Positions 26,719 to 36,223 of a stretch of DNA of 64,000 bases are shown here, piece by piece. Below the pieces are notes generated by a model, which saw only the letters and a program-made list of their open reading frames with translations, did not search any database and was not told the DNA's origin. The stretch is from the NCBI RefSeq assembly GCF_011008905.1, contig NZ_JAAIVI010000017.1, positions 1,713,750 through 1,777,749 of the forward strand, read 5' to 3'. Every line of letters begins with the position of its first letter. Position 1 is the stretch's first letter. Origin of the DNA: Wenzhouxiangella sp. XN201 (GTDB lineage: Bacteria > Pseudomonadota > Gammaproteobacteria > Xanthomonadales > Wenzhouxiangellaceae). A program made the translations under genes and the position numbers.

Positions 26719-27078
26719 CTACTTGCCGACGGTGAAACTCTCTCCACAGCCACATTCCCCGGTCACATTGGGATTGCGGAAGCGGAACTCGCGCACCAGC
26801 CCCTCGTTGACGAAATCCACCGTGGTGCCGGCGACCATGGGCATGGCCTTGTCGGAGACGAGGACCTTCAGGCCTTCCTGCTCGAAGACGTGATCGGACT
26901 CGTCGACCTCGTGCGCCAGGCCGACATCGTAGGCGTAGCCCGAACAGCCGGTGCGGCGGATATCGACGCGCAGGCCGATGCCGCCATCCCGGGTCAGGAA
27001 TTCACGCACACGCTCGACTGCCGATTCGGTGAGAAGAATGCCGGTTTTGCTCGCGTTTTCTTGGGTTGCCGTTGCCAT
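26719..27078 (-). CDS. A-type iron-sulfur cluster carrier (IscA/ErpA family)
   Basis: A 119-residue protein of the HesB/IscA family that carries Fe-S clusters from the scaffold to target enzymes. The three conserved cysteines are present in [10 protein letters not shown] and [13 protein letters not shown] before the C-terminal pair and [14 protein letters not shown] favour IscA or SufA over NfuA. ATG 27078 gives the usual short N-terminus. No isc or suf operon genes are beside it, so which pathway it serves is unclear. It diverges from asnS with a 56-base gap, where both promoters must lie. Confidence 0.92.
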   Translation of the reverse strand: MATATQENASKTGILLTESAVERVREFLTRDGGIGLRVDIRRTGCSGYAYDVGLAHEVDESDHVFEQEGLKVLVSDKAMPMVAGTTVDFVNEGLVREFRFRNPNVTGECGCGESFTVGK

Positions 27079-27134
27079 GTTGGGTATTATTGCGGCTCGC
27101 TCGTCGCGATTCAATGAAAAGGATTCTCAAAATC

Positions 27135-28535
27135 ATGCAGACTGCCAGCATCAAGAAGGTGCTCGGCGGCGAAATCGCCGTCGGCTCGGAAGTGACCGTC
27201 CAGGGTTGGGTTCGCACCCGCCGCGACTCCAAGGCCGGGTTTTCCTTCATCCACCTCAACGACGGTTCGACCCAGGGTAATCTGCAGCTGGTGGCCGACC
27301 AGGCACTGGCCAATTACGAAGAGGAGATTCGCCATCTGACCTCGGGTTGTTCGCTCATCTGCCGCGGCAGCGTGGTCGAATCCAAGGGCCGCGGCCAGTC
27401 GCTCGAGATTCAGGCCGGGGAAATCGAGGTGATCGGCTGGGTGGCCGACCCCGACACCTACCCGGTTCAGCCCAAGAAGCACAGCTTCGAGTTCCTGCGC
27501 AGCATCGCTCACCTCAGGCCGCGCACCAACACCTTTGGCGCGGTCACCCGCGTGCGCCACGCCGCCGCCCGCGCCATCCACGAGTTTTTCGACGAGCAGG
27601 GCTATTACTGGGTCAATACGCCCATCATCACCTCGTCCGACGCCGAGGGAGCCGGCCAGCTCTTCCGGGTTTCGACACTGGATCTGATGAACCTGCCCAG
27701 GCGCGACGACGGCAAGGTCGACTTCGGTGAGGATTTCTTCGGACGTGAAGCCTTCCTGACCGTGTCCGGCCAGCTCAATGTCGAGGCTTACTGCCTGGCC
27801 ATGAGCAAGGTCTACACCTTCGGCCCGACCTTCCGGGCGGAAAACTCCAACACCGCCCGCCACCTGGCCGAGTTCTGGATGGTCGAGCCGGAGGTCGCCT
27901 TCGCCGATCTCGACGACCTGGCCGACCTGTCCGAGGATTTCCTCAAGGCCGTGTTCACGCGCGTGCTCGAGCGCTGCGGCGAGGACATGGCATTTTTCGC
28001 TGAACGCATCGAACCCGAGGCCGTCACGCGCCTGGAGCGGCTCGTCAAGACCGAGTTCGTGCAGATGGCCTACGCCGAGGCCATCGACATCCTCAAGGCC
28101 TCCGGCAAGAAATTCGAATACCCCGCCGAATGGGGCCTGGACCTGCAGACCGAGCACGAACGCTTCCTGACCGAACAGCACTGCAAGGCGCCGGTCGTGG
28201 TCAAGAACTACCCCGACGAGATCAAGGCCTTCTACATGCGCCTGAACGACGACGGCAAGACCGCCGCCGCGATGGACGTGCTCGCCCCCGGAATCGGCGA
28301 GATTATCGGCGGCTCGCAGCGCGAGGAACGCCTGGACGTGCTCGAGCGCCGCATGGCCGAGCATGACCTGAACGCCGAAACCTACAGCTGGTACATCGAC
28401 TTGCGCCGCTACGGCACCGTCCCGCATGCCGGTTTCGGTCTGGGATTCGAGCGCCTGATGAATTACATCACCGGACTCTCCAATATCCGCGACGTCATTC
28501 CCTTTCCGCGGACGCCGGGGCACGCGCCGTTCTAA
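27135..28535 (+). CDS. asnS: Asparaginyl-tRNA synthetase
   Basis: A 466-residue class IIb synthetase, the same length as the E. coli enzyme from ATG 27135, which has AAAGGA about 11 bases upstream. The OB-fold anticodon domain carries [16 protein letters not shown]. Class II motif 2 is [21 protein letters not shown], and motif 3 is [15 protein letters not shown] near the C-terminus. It charges tRNA-Asn in the cytosol. An AsnS gene implies that the organism does not depend on the transamidation route alone. The gene appears to be transcribed alone, with a hairpin repeat 16 bases after the stop. Confidence 0.97.
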   Translation: MQTASIKKVLGGEIAVGSEVTVQGWVRTRRDSKAGFSFIHLNDGSTQGNLQLVADQALANYEEEIRHLTSGCSLICRGSVVESKGRGQSLEIQAGEIEVIGWVADPDTYPVQPKKHSFEFLRSIAHLRPRTNTFGAVTRVRHAAARAIHEFFDEQGYYWVNTPIITSSDAEGAGQLFRVSTLDLMNLPRRDDGKVDFGEDFFGREAFLTVSGQLNVEAYCLAMSKVYTFGPTFRAENSNTARHLAEFWMVEPEVAFADLDDLADLSEDFLKAVFTRVLERCGEDMAFFAERIEPEAVTRLERLVKTEFVQMAYAEAIDILKASGKKFEYPAEWGLDLQTEHERFLTEQHCKAPVVVKNYPDEIKAFYMRLNDDGKTAAAMDVLAPGIGEIIGGSQREERLDVLERRMAEHDLNAETYSWYIDLRRYGTVPHAGFGLGFERLMNYITGLSNIRDVIPFPRTPGHAPF

Positions 28536-28550
28536 CCCAATTCCTTGCCT

Positions 28551-28591
28551 CGTCGTCCCGGATAGCTGCTGGCGCAGCTTCCGGGATGACG
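28551..28591. repeat. Dispersed hairpin repeat after asnS
   Basis: CGTCGTCCCGGA and TCCGGGATGACG flank a core with the small palindrome GCTGGCGCAGC. It lies 16 bases after the asnS stop and may serve as a weak transcription end. Confidence 0.75.
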
Positions 28592-28654
28592 AATATGAGG
28601 GACAGCAGAGTGGAACCCCCTTCCACCACCCCATCAAATCCCCGACACCATTAT

Positions 28655-28682
28655 TTGACATACTTCACATTTCTGGTATAAA
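28655..28682 (+). promoter_or_regulatory. Strong sigma-70 promoter of the Ig-repeat protein gene
   Basis: A perfect TTGACA at 28655-28660 and TATAAA at 28677-28682 with a 16-base spacer, in a clearly AT-rich stretch. The predicted start near 28689 gives a leader of about 115 bases before ATG 28804. This is the best consensus promoter in the window and suggests high constitutive expression. Confidence 0.8.
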
Positions 28683-28803
28683 TTCCCGCTAAGTTGCGTC
28701 ATTTCCGGCTCGAAAGGTGGATTCGGCCGGGACTGTTGCAATGCCCGCGGGCCCAAGTGCCAGAGGGGATTTGAAGCATTTCAACTGAAAAAAGGGGATC
28801 ACC

Positions 28804-31752
28804 ATGTCTGTCAATCTGCCCGTACGGGCCCTGCAGTCCGTTCGCAGGACCTCCGCTACTCTGACCTACGCATTCCTGGCCAGCTGCCTGATGGCGTTCA
28901 CCGTCTCGGCCGTAGCGCAAGACTACGAGCCAGTCGATTACCTGGGTCACAACACCGCGGTGAGCGTGGCCAACGGCCAGATCGGCATTACCGTGCCCGA
29001 ATCGATCAACCTCGGAGATTTCCTGATCGCCCAGATTGCCTTTACCGGCGGCAGCAGCGTCAATATCACCGATGTACCCGAAGACTGGCAGCTGCTGGTT
29101 CGCGAGGATCGCGATAACGCCCTCGGCCACGCCGTGTTCTACCAGATCGTCGGCAATCCCGGCACGATCCCGGCACCGGGCACGGCCTTCCAGTGGGTGT
29201 TCGACCAGGATATCTCCGCCATCGGCGCCATCACCCGGTACTCGGGGGTGGACTTCAACAACCCGGTCCAGGCCATCGCCTCCGAGCACGGCAACAGCAC
29301 CGCGATGAAGGTTCCAGGCGTGGATGTGCCCGACCCGGGCAACGTCATCAATCTCTACTCGATCGGCGCGGTTGCGGACGTCAGAAAGCCCGGATCGACG
29401 ACGCTGCGTTACAACGTCAACAATCCCGACCCGGTCACGGTCGCCCTGCGCGACTACCGGGTCGACGATGCCCCGACTTCCACCGGTAACGACGTCGTCC
29501 TGGGCTTTGCCGACGGCTCTCCGCCCTGGATCACCCACACCGTGGCCGTGCGCGCTCGCGTCGGTTCGCTCACCGACCCGTTCAACAGCCTGATCAGCGC
29601 CGACCCGATCGAGATCACTGCCGACGGCGCATCGACCTCGACGATCACCGTCCAGGCCCGCGATTCGGACGGCAACAACATCAGCACCGGCGGCGCCACA
29701 GTCATCATCGAAACCGATGCCGGCACCCTGCTCGGATCGGTCGTCGACAACGGCGACGGCACTTACACCCAGCAGCTTCAGTCATCGACGACCGCCGACA
29801 CCGCCACCGTCACGGGCACCATTTACGGATTCGATATCGAAGGTTCGGCCACGGTGAATTTCGTCGCCGGTGCAGCCGACGCCCAGGGTTCCACGATTTC
29901 CGCAGCCGACAGCCAATTGCCGGCCGACGGCGCTTCGAGTACCGCCATTACCGTCCAGGTGCGCGATGAGTTCGGCAACCCGGTCGCCGCGGCCGGCTTG
30001 CCCGTCGAACTGTCCACGACGCTGGGCAGCCTGGGCTCGGAATCCGGCGTGACCGACGGCGACGGCCGCTTCCAGACCAGCCTGACCTCATCGATAACAA
30101 CCGGCTTGGCCGAAATCACCGGCACACTGGACAGCGCCGCCATCGGCAACACCGCCAGCGTCGAGTTCGTCGACTCCAACATCGATCCGCTGGAATCCAC
30201 CATCACCGCCGCCGCCAGCCAGTTGACTGCCAACGGCACCGACAGCACCACCGTCACCGTGCAGTTGCGCGATGCCAGCGGCGCTGTAGTTGAGAAAGCC
30301 GGCGTCGATGTAGAGGTCTTTGCCGAGCTTGGATCGCTGGCCCCCGCCAGCGGTCAGACCGACGCCAATGGACAGTTCAGCACCACGCTCACCGCCCCGA
30401 CCACAGCCGGTATCGACACCATTTCCGGCCGGGTGCTGGGTGATGACATCGGCAACACCGCCCAGGTCGAGTACGTGGCCGGTGCGGCAACACGGCTGCG
30501 CTTTGCTCAGCAACCAGCCGACGGCCAGGCCGGCGTACCGTTTTCCACGGCTATCGAAGTCGTAGACGCAAATGGCAACCGGGTTGGAAGCGCCAGCAAC
30601 AGCATCACCGTTCAGCTCACGCAAGCCGGCGATGCCACCCTGTCGGGCACACTCACCGTTTCGGCAGTCAACGGCCTGGCCAGCTTCAGCGACCTGAGCA
30701 TCGATCTGGTCGGTAACTACTCGCTTACCGCCAACACCTCGGGCCTGACCGCGGCGGTCTCCGATTCGTTCCGCATCGACGCCGGAGCGGTCTCCGGCAC
30801 CAACAGCGAGATCAGCGCGGATCCGGGCCAAGTCATCGCCAACGGCGCTTCGTCCGCCACCATCACCGTTCAGGCACAGGACGCCTTCGGCAACCCGGCC
30901 TCCGAGCCCGGTCATGCCGTCACCGTGTCAACCACGCTGGGTACACTGGCCGATACCAGCGGCACGACCGATGCCAATGGCCAGTTCATCACCACGCTGA
31001 CCTCCTTGGCGACGGGTACCGCCACGGTTTCCGGCACCTTGGCAAGCGAAGCCATCAGCAACACGGCCACCGTGGACTTCGTTGACACCGTCGTCGAGGC
31101 AAGCTCGTCCTCCATCGAGGCCGCCGACGACGAGCTGGAAGCCGATGGTATTTCCAGCACCGCCGTCACCGTGCAAGTCCGTGATGCCGACGGCGAGCCG
31201 ATGGCTGAATCCGGCCTGCCGGTCACCTTGTCGACCACGCTGGGCACGCTGAGCGACACCAGCGGCACGACCGATGCCAATGGCCAGTTCATCACCACAC
31301 TGACTTCCGAGACCGCCGTGGGCACGGCCGAGATCACCGGCACCCTTGATGGCAACCCCATTGGCAACACCGCCAGCGTGGTGTTCGTGCAGACCTCTGG
31401 AGACGTGGGTGTGGCCTCAGCCCTGGCATTCCAAACACAGCCGGCCAACAGCGTCCAGGATTTTCCGGTACGCGGCCCGGTCATCGTGGAGTTCGTGGAT
31501 GAGTTCGGCGATCCGGTACTGGATTACGACGCCAATATCACCATCGAAATCATCGATGGTCCCGCAGGTGCCACACTGAGCGGAACGACGACGCTCTTGT
31601 CGGAAGACGGCTTCGCCATATTCTCCGACCTGAGGCTCGACATGCTGGGCCAGTACCAGCTTAGAGCCACATCGCAGAGCATTGCGCCAGTCGATTCCAG
31701 CTTGTTCCTCGTACGCGAAGACGGCCTGCTGCACGACCGCTTCCAGGAATAA
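28804..31752 (+). CDS. Secreted multi-domain Ig-like (Big-1 type) protein
   Basis: A 982-residue protein with a long Sec signal peptide that ends SAVAQD near residue 39. Residues 45-255 form a beta-rich domain (VSVANGQIGITVPESINLGD onward). Then come seven ~95-residue Ig-like modules. Five are Big-1 type with the pattern S-x-I-x-A ... A-D-G-x-S-x-x-x-I-T-V-Q-x-R-D and end in a V-x-F-V strand; modules four and seven are of a second type starting with FAQQPAD or FQTQPAN. Two modules share about 50 nearly identical bases (30955-31005, 31257-31307). There is no barrel, LysM, LPXTG or autotransporter domain, so it is probably released or held by a partner. It ends LLHDRFQE. An adhesive or matrix role is inferred. 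Confidence 0.85.
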   Translation: MSVNLPVRALQSVRRTSATLTYAFLASCLMAFTVSAVAQDYEPVDYLGHNTAVSVANGQIGITVPESINLGDFLIAQIAFTGGSSVNITDVPEDWQLLVREDRDNALGHAVFYQIVGNPGTIPAPGTAFQWVFDQDISAIGAITRYSGVDFNNPVQAIASEHGNSTAMKVPGVDVPDPGNVINLYSIGAVADVRKPGSTTLRYNVNNPDPVTVALRDYRVDDAPTSTGNDVVLGFADGSPPWITHTVAVRARVGSLTDPFNSLISADPIEITADGASTSTITVQARDSDGNNISTGGATVIIETDAGTLLGSVVDNGDGTYTQQLQSSTTADTATVTGTIYGFDIEGSATVNFVAGAADAQGSTISAADSQLPADGASSTAITVQVRDEFGNPVAAAGLPVELSTTLGSLGSESGVTDGDGRFQTSLTSSITTGLAEITGTLDSAAIGNTASVEFVDSNIDPLESTITAAASQLTANGTDSTTVTVQLRDASGAVVEKAGVDVEVFAELGSLAPASGQTDANGQFSTTLTAPTTAGIDTISGRVLGDDIGNTAQVEYVAGAATRLRFAQQPADGQAGVPFSTAIEVVDANGNRVGSASNSITVQLTQAGDATLSGTLTVSAVNGLASFSDLSIDLVGNYSLTANTSGLTAAVSDSFRIDAGAVSGTNSEISADPGQVIANGASSATITVQAQDAFGNPASEPGHAVTVSTTLGTLADTSGTTDANGQFITTLTSLATGTATVSGTLASEAISNTATVDFVDTVVEASSSSIEAADDELEADGISSTAVTVQVRDADGEPMAESGLPVTLSTTLGTLSDTSGTTDANGQFITTLTSETAVGTAEITGTLDGNPIGNTASVVFVQTSGDVGVASALAFQTQPANSVQDFPVRGPVIVEFVDEFGDPVLDYDANITIEIIDGPAGATLSGTTTLLSEDGFAIFSDLRLDMLGQYQLRATSQSIAPVDSSLFLVREDGLLHDRFQE

Positions 31753-31775
31753 GCCCGCAAGGCGCAAGATGGACA

Positions 31776-31800
31776 GGGCCACCCGGACTTCGGGTGGCCC
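31776..31800. terminator. Perfect 10-bp stem-loop between convergent genes
   Basis: GGGCCACCCG and CGGGTGGCCC flank a five-base loop, 24 bases after the Ig-repeat gene and 35 before the end of the phytochrome gene. No T-run follows on either strand, so it is only a possible terminator. Confidence 0.45.
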
Positions 31801-31834
31801 GAACCCACGCATCACCAGCGAAAGCGACCCTTAG

Positions 31835-33862
31835 CTAATCCCCCGCAATTTCCACCCGATTTCGGCCACCCTCCTTGGCATCGTACAGGGCGAGGTCGGC
31901 GCGCTTGAGCAGATCCCGACGCTGCTCGTTTTCTCCGTGTACGGCCACGCCGAAGCTGGCAGTCACCGGGCCGTAGTCATGGATCAACAGGGCCTCGATT
32001 GCCACGCGCAATCGTTCAGCCAGGCAAGTCGCGCCCTCGAGGGCGGTATTGGCCGCCAGCACGATGAATTCCTCACCGCCCCAGCGGCCCACGTGATCGG
32101 TGTCGCGCAGCTGGGCCGAGACGGACCGTGCGACCGCCACAAGCACTTCATCACCGGCGTCATGTCCCCAGGTGTCGTTGAAGCGCTTGAAGTGATCAAT
32201 ATCGAACATGATCACCGCGCAATGCCGGCCGTAGCGTTCAGCCATCGAGATTTCATGGTCGATGGCCTCCTCCATCCGATAACGATTCCACAGCCCCGTG
32301 AGATGGTCACTGGTGGCCAGGCGCTCGAGCCGCTGATTGAGCCGGCTGATCTCACCGGCGGCGATCAGCACCGCCAGGTCGCTGGCCAGGTCAGTGACGG
32401 CGCGCAGTTCCACCGGCCGCCACGGGGCGCTCTGCCCGCGCACGGTCTCCTTCCAGGATTCGAAGCTCTGGCGCGGCGACAGCCGGCCGCTTTCCCGGTC
32501 GACGGCCTTTTCGGGGTTACCCGCCCAGACTCGGGTTTCCGCCTTTTCCGGCCGAAAGAACAGCAGCCAGGCGTGGCGCGGGTTTCGTATCGGCAGCGGG
32601 ACGGCCAGCATCCCGGCGGCCCGGACGGGTTGGCAAAGCGCCGCCAGGCCGGTTCGACCCAATTCGTTTGATGACCAGGCCAGCTCACCCGAATGATGCT
32701 TGCCCAGCCAGTCGACGATGGCTTCGATGGACTCGGCATCCGGCACCTTGCCCACGGTGGCAACCCGATCTCCGGCCAACAGCACCGCCCCACCGGCTCG
32801 AAAGACCTCCAGCCAGGCGGGTCCGTGCCGCGCCACAATGTCTTCCGGCTCCGAGAATTCCCCGCGCTGATCGACCAGCATGTCGCGACTGTCGTTGGCC
32901 CGCTGAATCAGTACGGCTTCCTCACGGGCCTGAATCAGTTCAAGCTGGAAGCAGGCCGTCTGGACCATGGCACGCAGGCCGTCGCGCAAGGCCGGCGGCA
33001 ACACATTGGGCGACACGGCATGGCAGGCCAACAACCCCCACAAACGGCGATCCAGGTGCAATGCAATCGACATCGACGCCGCCACACCCATGTTGGCCAG
33101 ATACGTGGCATGAATGGGTGCAACCGCTCGGAGTATGCCGCGAGAAAGATCGAGGGGCGAGTCGTCAACCGGGTCGATCGCCGGCACCAGCGGAACGGCT
33201 TCGGCGCTTGCATCCGGGATATCGCGCACGCGTTTGATGCTATAGAGACGACGCACCTGCGCAGGAATGTCGCTGGCCGGAAAGTGATGGCCGAGATAAC
33301 TGTTGGCACCCTCAGAGAGACTTTCGGCGACGACGCTGCCATTCCAGTCCTCATCGAACTGGTAGACCATCACCCGATCGTAGCCGGCCAGATCACGCAC
33401 CAGGGCAACCAGCGCCCCGAGCAGGCCGTCACGCGTCTTGTAACCGGACAACTCGGTCTGCCAGTCAGCCAGGGCACCAAAAAGCCAGCGTTCAGGATGG
33501 CCAGACATCGGTTCGAGTTCAGCCACCACGCGTGAACCACTGCGATAGGGCAGCAGACGAAAACGCCGCGCCCGACCGCCAATACGCAGCGATACCATCA
33601 GCGCGCCGTAGCGATTGGGTGAATCGAGCTGGGTGCGGATCTGATCGAGCCAGCGGCGAGTCAACAGGCGCTCGGGGGTCATGGCTAGCGCATCCTCGAC
33701 CGCCACACCGACAATGGATTCGAGATTGGCGCTGACCTGGCGCACCCGCTGGAGATTTTCATCCATGGCGATCAGCGCGCCGTGCGGCTGAATCGCTCCC
33801 GGGATATGCACCGGCTCTCGCTCACAGGCTTCGAGCGCGGATTGAAGTTCCCGCTCGTCCAT
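31835..33862 (-). CDS. bphP: Bacteriophytochrome with GGDEF output (light-responsive diguanylate cyclase)
   Basis: About 675 residues from ATG 33862. The biliverdin-binding cysteine is C13, just before REPVHIPGAIQPHG in the PAS domain. The GAF domain shows the chromophore motifs HHFPASDIPAQVRRLYSIKR and APIHATYLANMGVAASM, and LLACHAVSP where many phytochromes have CHH. The PHY tongue motif PRQSFESWKETVRG is intact. The histidine-kinase module is replaced by a GGDEF domain with the active-site signature RWGGEEF. It would sense red/far-red light and make c-di-GMP in the cytosol. Heme oxygenase is encoded just upstream, with the permease before that, all on the same strand. Confidence 0.93.
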   Translation of the reverse strand: MDERELQSALEACEREPVHIPGAIQPHGALIAMDENLQRVRQVSANLESIVGVAVEDALAMTPERLLTRRWLDQIRTQLDSPNRYGALMVSLRIGGRARRFRLLPYRSGSRVVAELEPMSGHPERWLFGALADWQTELSGYKTRDGLLGALVALVRDLAGYDRVMVYQFDEDWNGSVVAESLSEGANSYLGHHFPASDIPAQVRRLYSIKRVRDIPDASAEAVPLVPAIDPVDDSPLDLSRGILRAVAPIHATYLANMGVAASMSIALHLDRRLWGLLACHAVSPNVLPPALRDGLRAMVQTACFQLELIQAREEAVLIQRANDSRDMLVDQRGEFSEPEDIVARHGPAWLEVFRAGGAVLLAGDRVATVGKVPDAESIEAIVDWLGKHHSGELAWSSNELGRTGLAALCQPVRAAGMLAVPLPIRNPRHAWLLFFRPEKAETRVWAGNPEKAVDRESGRLSPRQSFESWKETVRGQSAPWRPVELRAVTDLASDLAVLIAAGEISRLNQRLERLATSDHLTGLWNRYRMEEAIDHEISMAERYGRHCAVIMFDIDHFKRFNDTWGHDAGDEVLVAVARSVSAQLRDTDHVGRWGGEEFIVLAANTALEGATCLAERLRVAIEALLIHDYGPVTASFGVAVHGENEQRRDLLKRADLALYDAKEGGRNRVEIAGD

Positions 33863-33902
33863 GTTCCCTATTTCTCTCGATGCGCCGCCACTGGCAGCCA
33901 AT

Positions 33903-34505
33903 TTATCGCATTTCGACGTCGCGTTTCCCGCATGCAAAGGCATCCAGGTCGGCCTTGTAGGCGGCAAATGCTGCTCGAGCGCTTGCGACAGCTTGCTCGA
34001 GAGCTGCATGACTTTCCAGTTCGCGTTCGAGGGTCGCCAGCAAGGTCTTGTGGTCGTCCGAAATTGTGGCCTGACCGAAAAATCGACACGGTACGGTATC
34101 GCACAGACTGGATTGGACGCACCTCGCAATCACCGCACTGCCCTGACGCGATCCCTCCAGCACGTAAACCCTGCCCCACCAGGTCGCACGGTCTTCCGAC
34201 GGGTCCGGCGGGGTTTGCGGGATCGGGGGAACGGACCAGCCCAATTCGCGCAGATCCGCTTCCAGTCGCTCGACACGCGCAGACAATTCAAATGCCGACT
34301 CGGCATGCTGCGGGCTTTCATGAACCAGTCGTTCAAGCTGGGCGTGCGGACGGTACAAGGCCGCCAGTGACTCCGCGTACTGATCATGCCTGAGATCCGG
34401 GCCAAGCAAGCGCTGCAGCAGCGGGTGATGGTCGAGCTGGTGGTGGGCCGCCGCCGTCGCCCGGCGCAGTCTTCTGTGTGCCTGCCCCCGTTGCTGCATG
34501 GTCAT
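33903..34505 (-). CDS. bphO: Heme oxygenase, biliverdin-producing (BphO)
   Basis: About 200 residues from ATG 34505. It has the proximal histidine region AAAHHQLDHHPLLQRLL and the distal-helix motif WGRVYVLEGSRQGSAVI, both typical of bacterial heme oxygenases. It opens heme to biliverdin IX-alpha, the chromophore of the phytochrome encoded next. The gene begins 4 bases after the stop of the AEC permease gene and ends 40 bases before the phytochrome start, so the three are probably one transcript. The reductase needed for turnover is not in the window. Confidence 0.92.
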   Translation of the reverse strand: MTMQQRGQAHRRLRRATAAAHHQLDHHPLLQRLLGPDLRHDQYAESLAALYRPHAQLERLVHESPQHAESAFELSARVERLEADLRELGWSVPPIPQTPPDPSEDRATWWGRVYVLEGSRQGSAVIARCVQSSLCDTVPCRFFGQATISDDHKTLLATLERELESHAALEQAVASARAAFAAYKADLDAFACGKRDVEMR

Positions 34506-34509
34506 GGCA

Positions 34510-35415
34510 TCACGATAACAGCCGCATGGCCAGCAGGTACCACATTGGAACCGTTGCGGCCGACAACAGGACACCCCAGGCCACCAGGGCCGAAGCCAGC
34601 GGCGGCGCCAGCCGAGCCGATGACAACAGTGCCGCGGCGGTAATCATCGGCGGCATCGACGCTTCCAGCAATGCCACCCGGGCAATATCCGGGCGAGTAT
34701 CCAGCAGCAGAATGATCCCCAGTGCCACCGCCGGGAGGATCAGCAGCTTGCTGAGCAGGCCGATGACCAGCGGCCGGCGGTACTCGGGCACGAGCCGCAG
34801 GCGCAGGCTCATGCCGATGGCCAGGGTCACCAGCGGCAGCAGCATGTCGGCAAAATTGTCGGCCAGCGCCATCAGCCAGTCCGGAAACCAGGCATTGCCC
34901 AGCAAAAGCGCGCCGACCAGGGCGATGAAGGGCGGGAAAGTCGCAATCCTCTTGATCATGTCGCTCACCGCCGGGCGCTGCCCGCTGCCGAACCAGGCCA
35001 ACACGAACAACGCATGCGTACACACGATCAGGAAGGAACCGAACTGATCATAGACCACGGCGTAGCGAACCGACTCGGCTCCCAGTAAGGCCTCGACCAG
35101 CGGAAAGCCCAGAAATGACGTATTGCCCAGTGGCAGCAGCAATAACAGGACGGCCACGGCCTCACGCGGCAGGTCCAGCCAGCGCGCCAACAAGAGCACC
35201 AGCACGATACTCACCGCCAGCAGGGCCCAGGGCACGATCACCAACGGCAGCAACGCCGTGCTGGCTTCCAGCGTAGGCACATGAATGAAGATCAGCGCCG
35301 GCAGGCACAGCATGATCACGACGCGGTTGAGCACTTCCGGCGCGCTGGCCGGAAACAGCGACGCCAGCAAACGCCCGACCACGATCAGGGAGATGATGAC
35401 GAAATAGGCGGACAT
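34510..35415 (-). CDS. AEC-family permease
   Basis: A 301-residue inner-membrane transporter with about ten hydrophobic segments, beginning MSAYFVIISLIVVGRLL. LPLGNTSFLGFPLVEALLG near residue 95 and LPLVTLAIGMSLRLR in the second half are typical of the auxin-efflux-carrier/malonate carrier group. It would export or import a small carboxylate or aromatic compound. Position as first gene before bphO and bphP is unusual; if they are co-transcribed, the substrate could relate to heme or bilin traffic, but that is only inference. The start lies about 67 bases from the divergent GST gene. Confidence 0.87.
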   Translation of the reverse strand: MSAYFVIISLIVVGRLLASLFPASAPEVLNRVVIMLCLPALIFIHVPTLEASTALLPLVIVPWALLAVSIVLVLLLARWLDLPREAVAVLLLLLPLGNTSFLGFPLVEALLGAESVRYAVVYDQFGSFLIVCTHALFVLAWFGSGQRPAVSDMIKRIATFPPFIALVGALLLGNAWFPDWLMALADNFADMLLPLVTLAIGMSLRLRLVPEYRRPLVIGLLSKLLILPAVALGIILLLDTRPDIARVALLEASMPPMITAAALLSSARLAPPLASALVAWGVLLSAATVPMWYLLAMRLLS

Positions 35416-35482
35416 GGCCGCAAATCATACGGTAGATTGAGGACCATCAGCGCAGCAACCCCAAGACCCGGAGGACCGCCCG

Positions 35483-36058
35483 ATGGCCACGCAACTCTAC
35501 GGCACCTACACGTCTCCCTATGTTCGCCACTGCCGCATCGCGCTGGTCGAAACCGGACAGGACTTCGAACTGATCCAAACCGACTACGCACAAAGCGCCC
35601 GGCTGGCGCCGGCCAAGCGGGTGCCGTTCCTGAAAGTCGGCAACCGCGTTCTCAACGACTCCCTGTCGATCCTCAAATTCGTCCGCGAATCGGCCGGCCA
35701 GGATTTCCTGCCGAATATCGACGACTGCGATCTGTTCGCGCTGACCAACACCGCGCTGGACACCGCCATCAACCTGTTCCTGCTCGAGAAGGACGGCCTC
35801 ACGCCGGAGCAAAGCGGCTATCTCGGCCGCCAGAGCGAACGCGTTCGCGACACGCTCGACGCCCTGGACAGTTTTGCCGCCACCCTGCCCGCGCAGTCGA
35901 GCCATTACACCGACGGCGAACTGCGCCTGGGCTGCTTCCTGGACTGGGGGCTATTCCGGAAGCGCATCAGCCTCACCGATCATCCCCGGCTCGAGAGCTT
36001 TCTTCAGCGCATGAGGACATACCCGGCGTTCGCCGACACCGCACCCACGACGGGCTGA
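35483..36058 (+). CDS. Glutathione S-transferase family protein
   Basis: A 191-residue cytosolic protein. The N-terminal thioredoxin-like domain starts MATQLYGTYTSPYVRHCRIAL, with Ser/Cys positions where catalytic residues occur, and RVPFLKVGNRVLNDSLSILKFV carries the glutathione-binding cis-Pro and the Asp-Ser pair. The C-terminal part is helical. The length is a little short for the family but all core strands are present. It is transcribed alone, divergent from the permease gene. The substrate class is unknown; detoxification or stress roles are usual for such stand-alone GSTs. Confidence 0.87.
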   Translation: MATQLYGTYTSPYVRHCRIALVETGQDFELIQTDYAQSARLAPAKRVPFLKVGNRVLNDSLSILKFVRESAGQDFLPNIDDCDLFALTNTALDTAINLFLLEKDGLTPEQSGYLGRQSERVRDTLDALDSFAATLPAQSSHYTDGELRLGCFLDWGLFRKRISLTDHPRLESFLQRMRTYPAFADTAPTTG

Positions 36059-36223
36059 AGCCGACTTTCCGGCCTGTCTGCCTGACCCGGTTTCCGGCTG
36101 CAGTCGGTCGGAGATGACATCGCGGCGTGCAATCTGAATACGGGGACAGCATGACTTTTGGCCGGTGTAATGACCGCCCCCCGCCGCTAAGCTTCGGACA
36201 AAAGACTGCAAGGACCGAATTTC

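Noticed and set aside
27111-28661. A 516-residue antisense frame opposite asnS
   Set aside because: asnS on the plus strand is full length with all class II motifs; the antisense frame is a codon-bias artefact.
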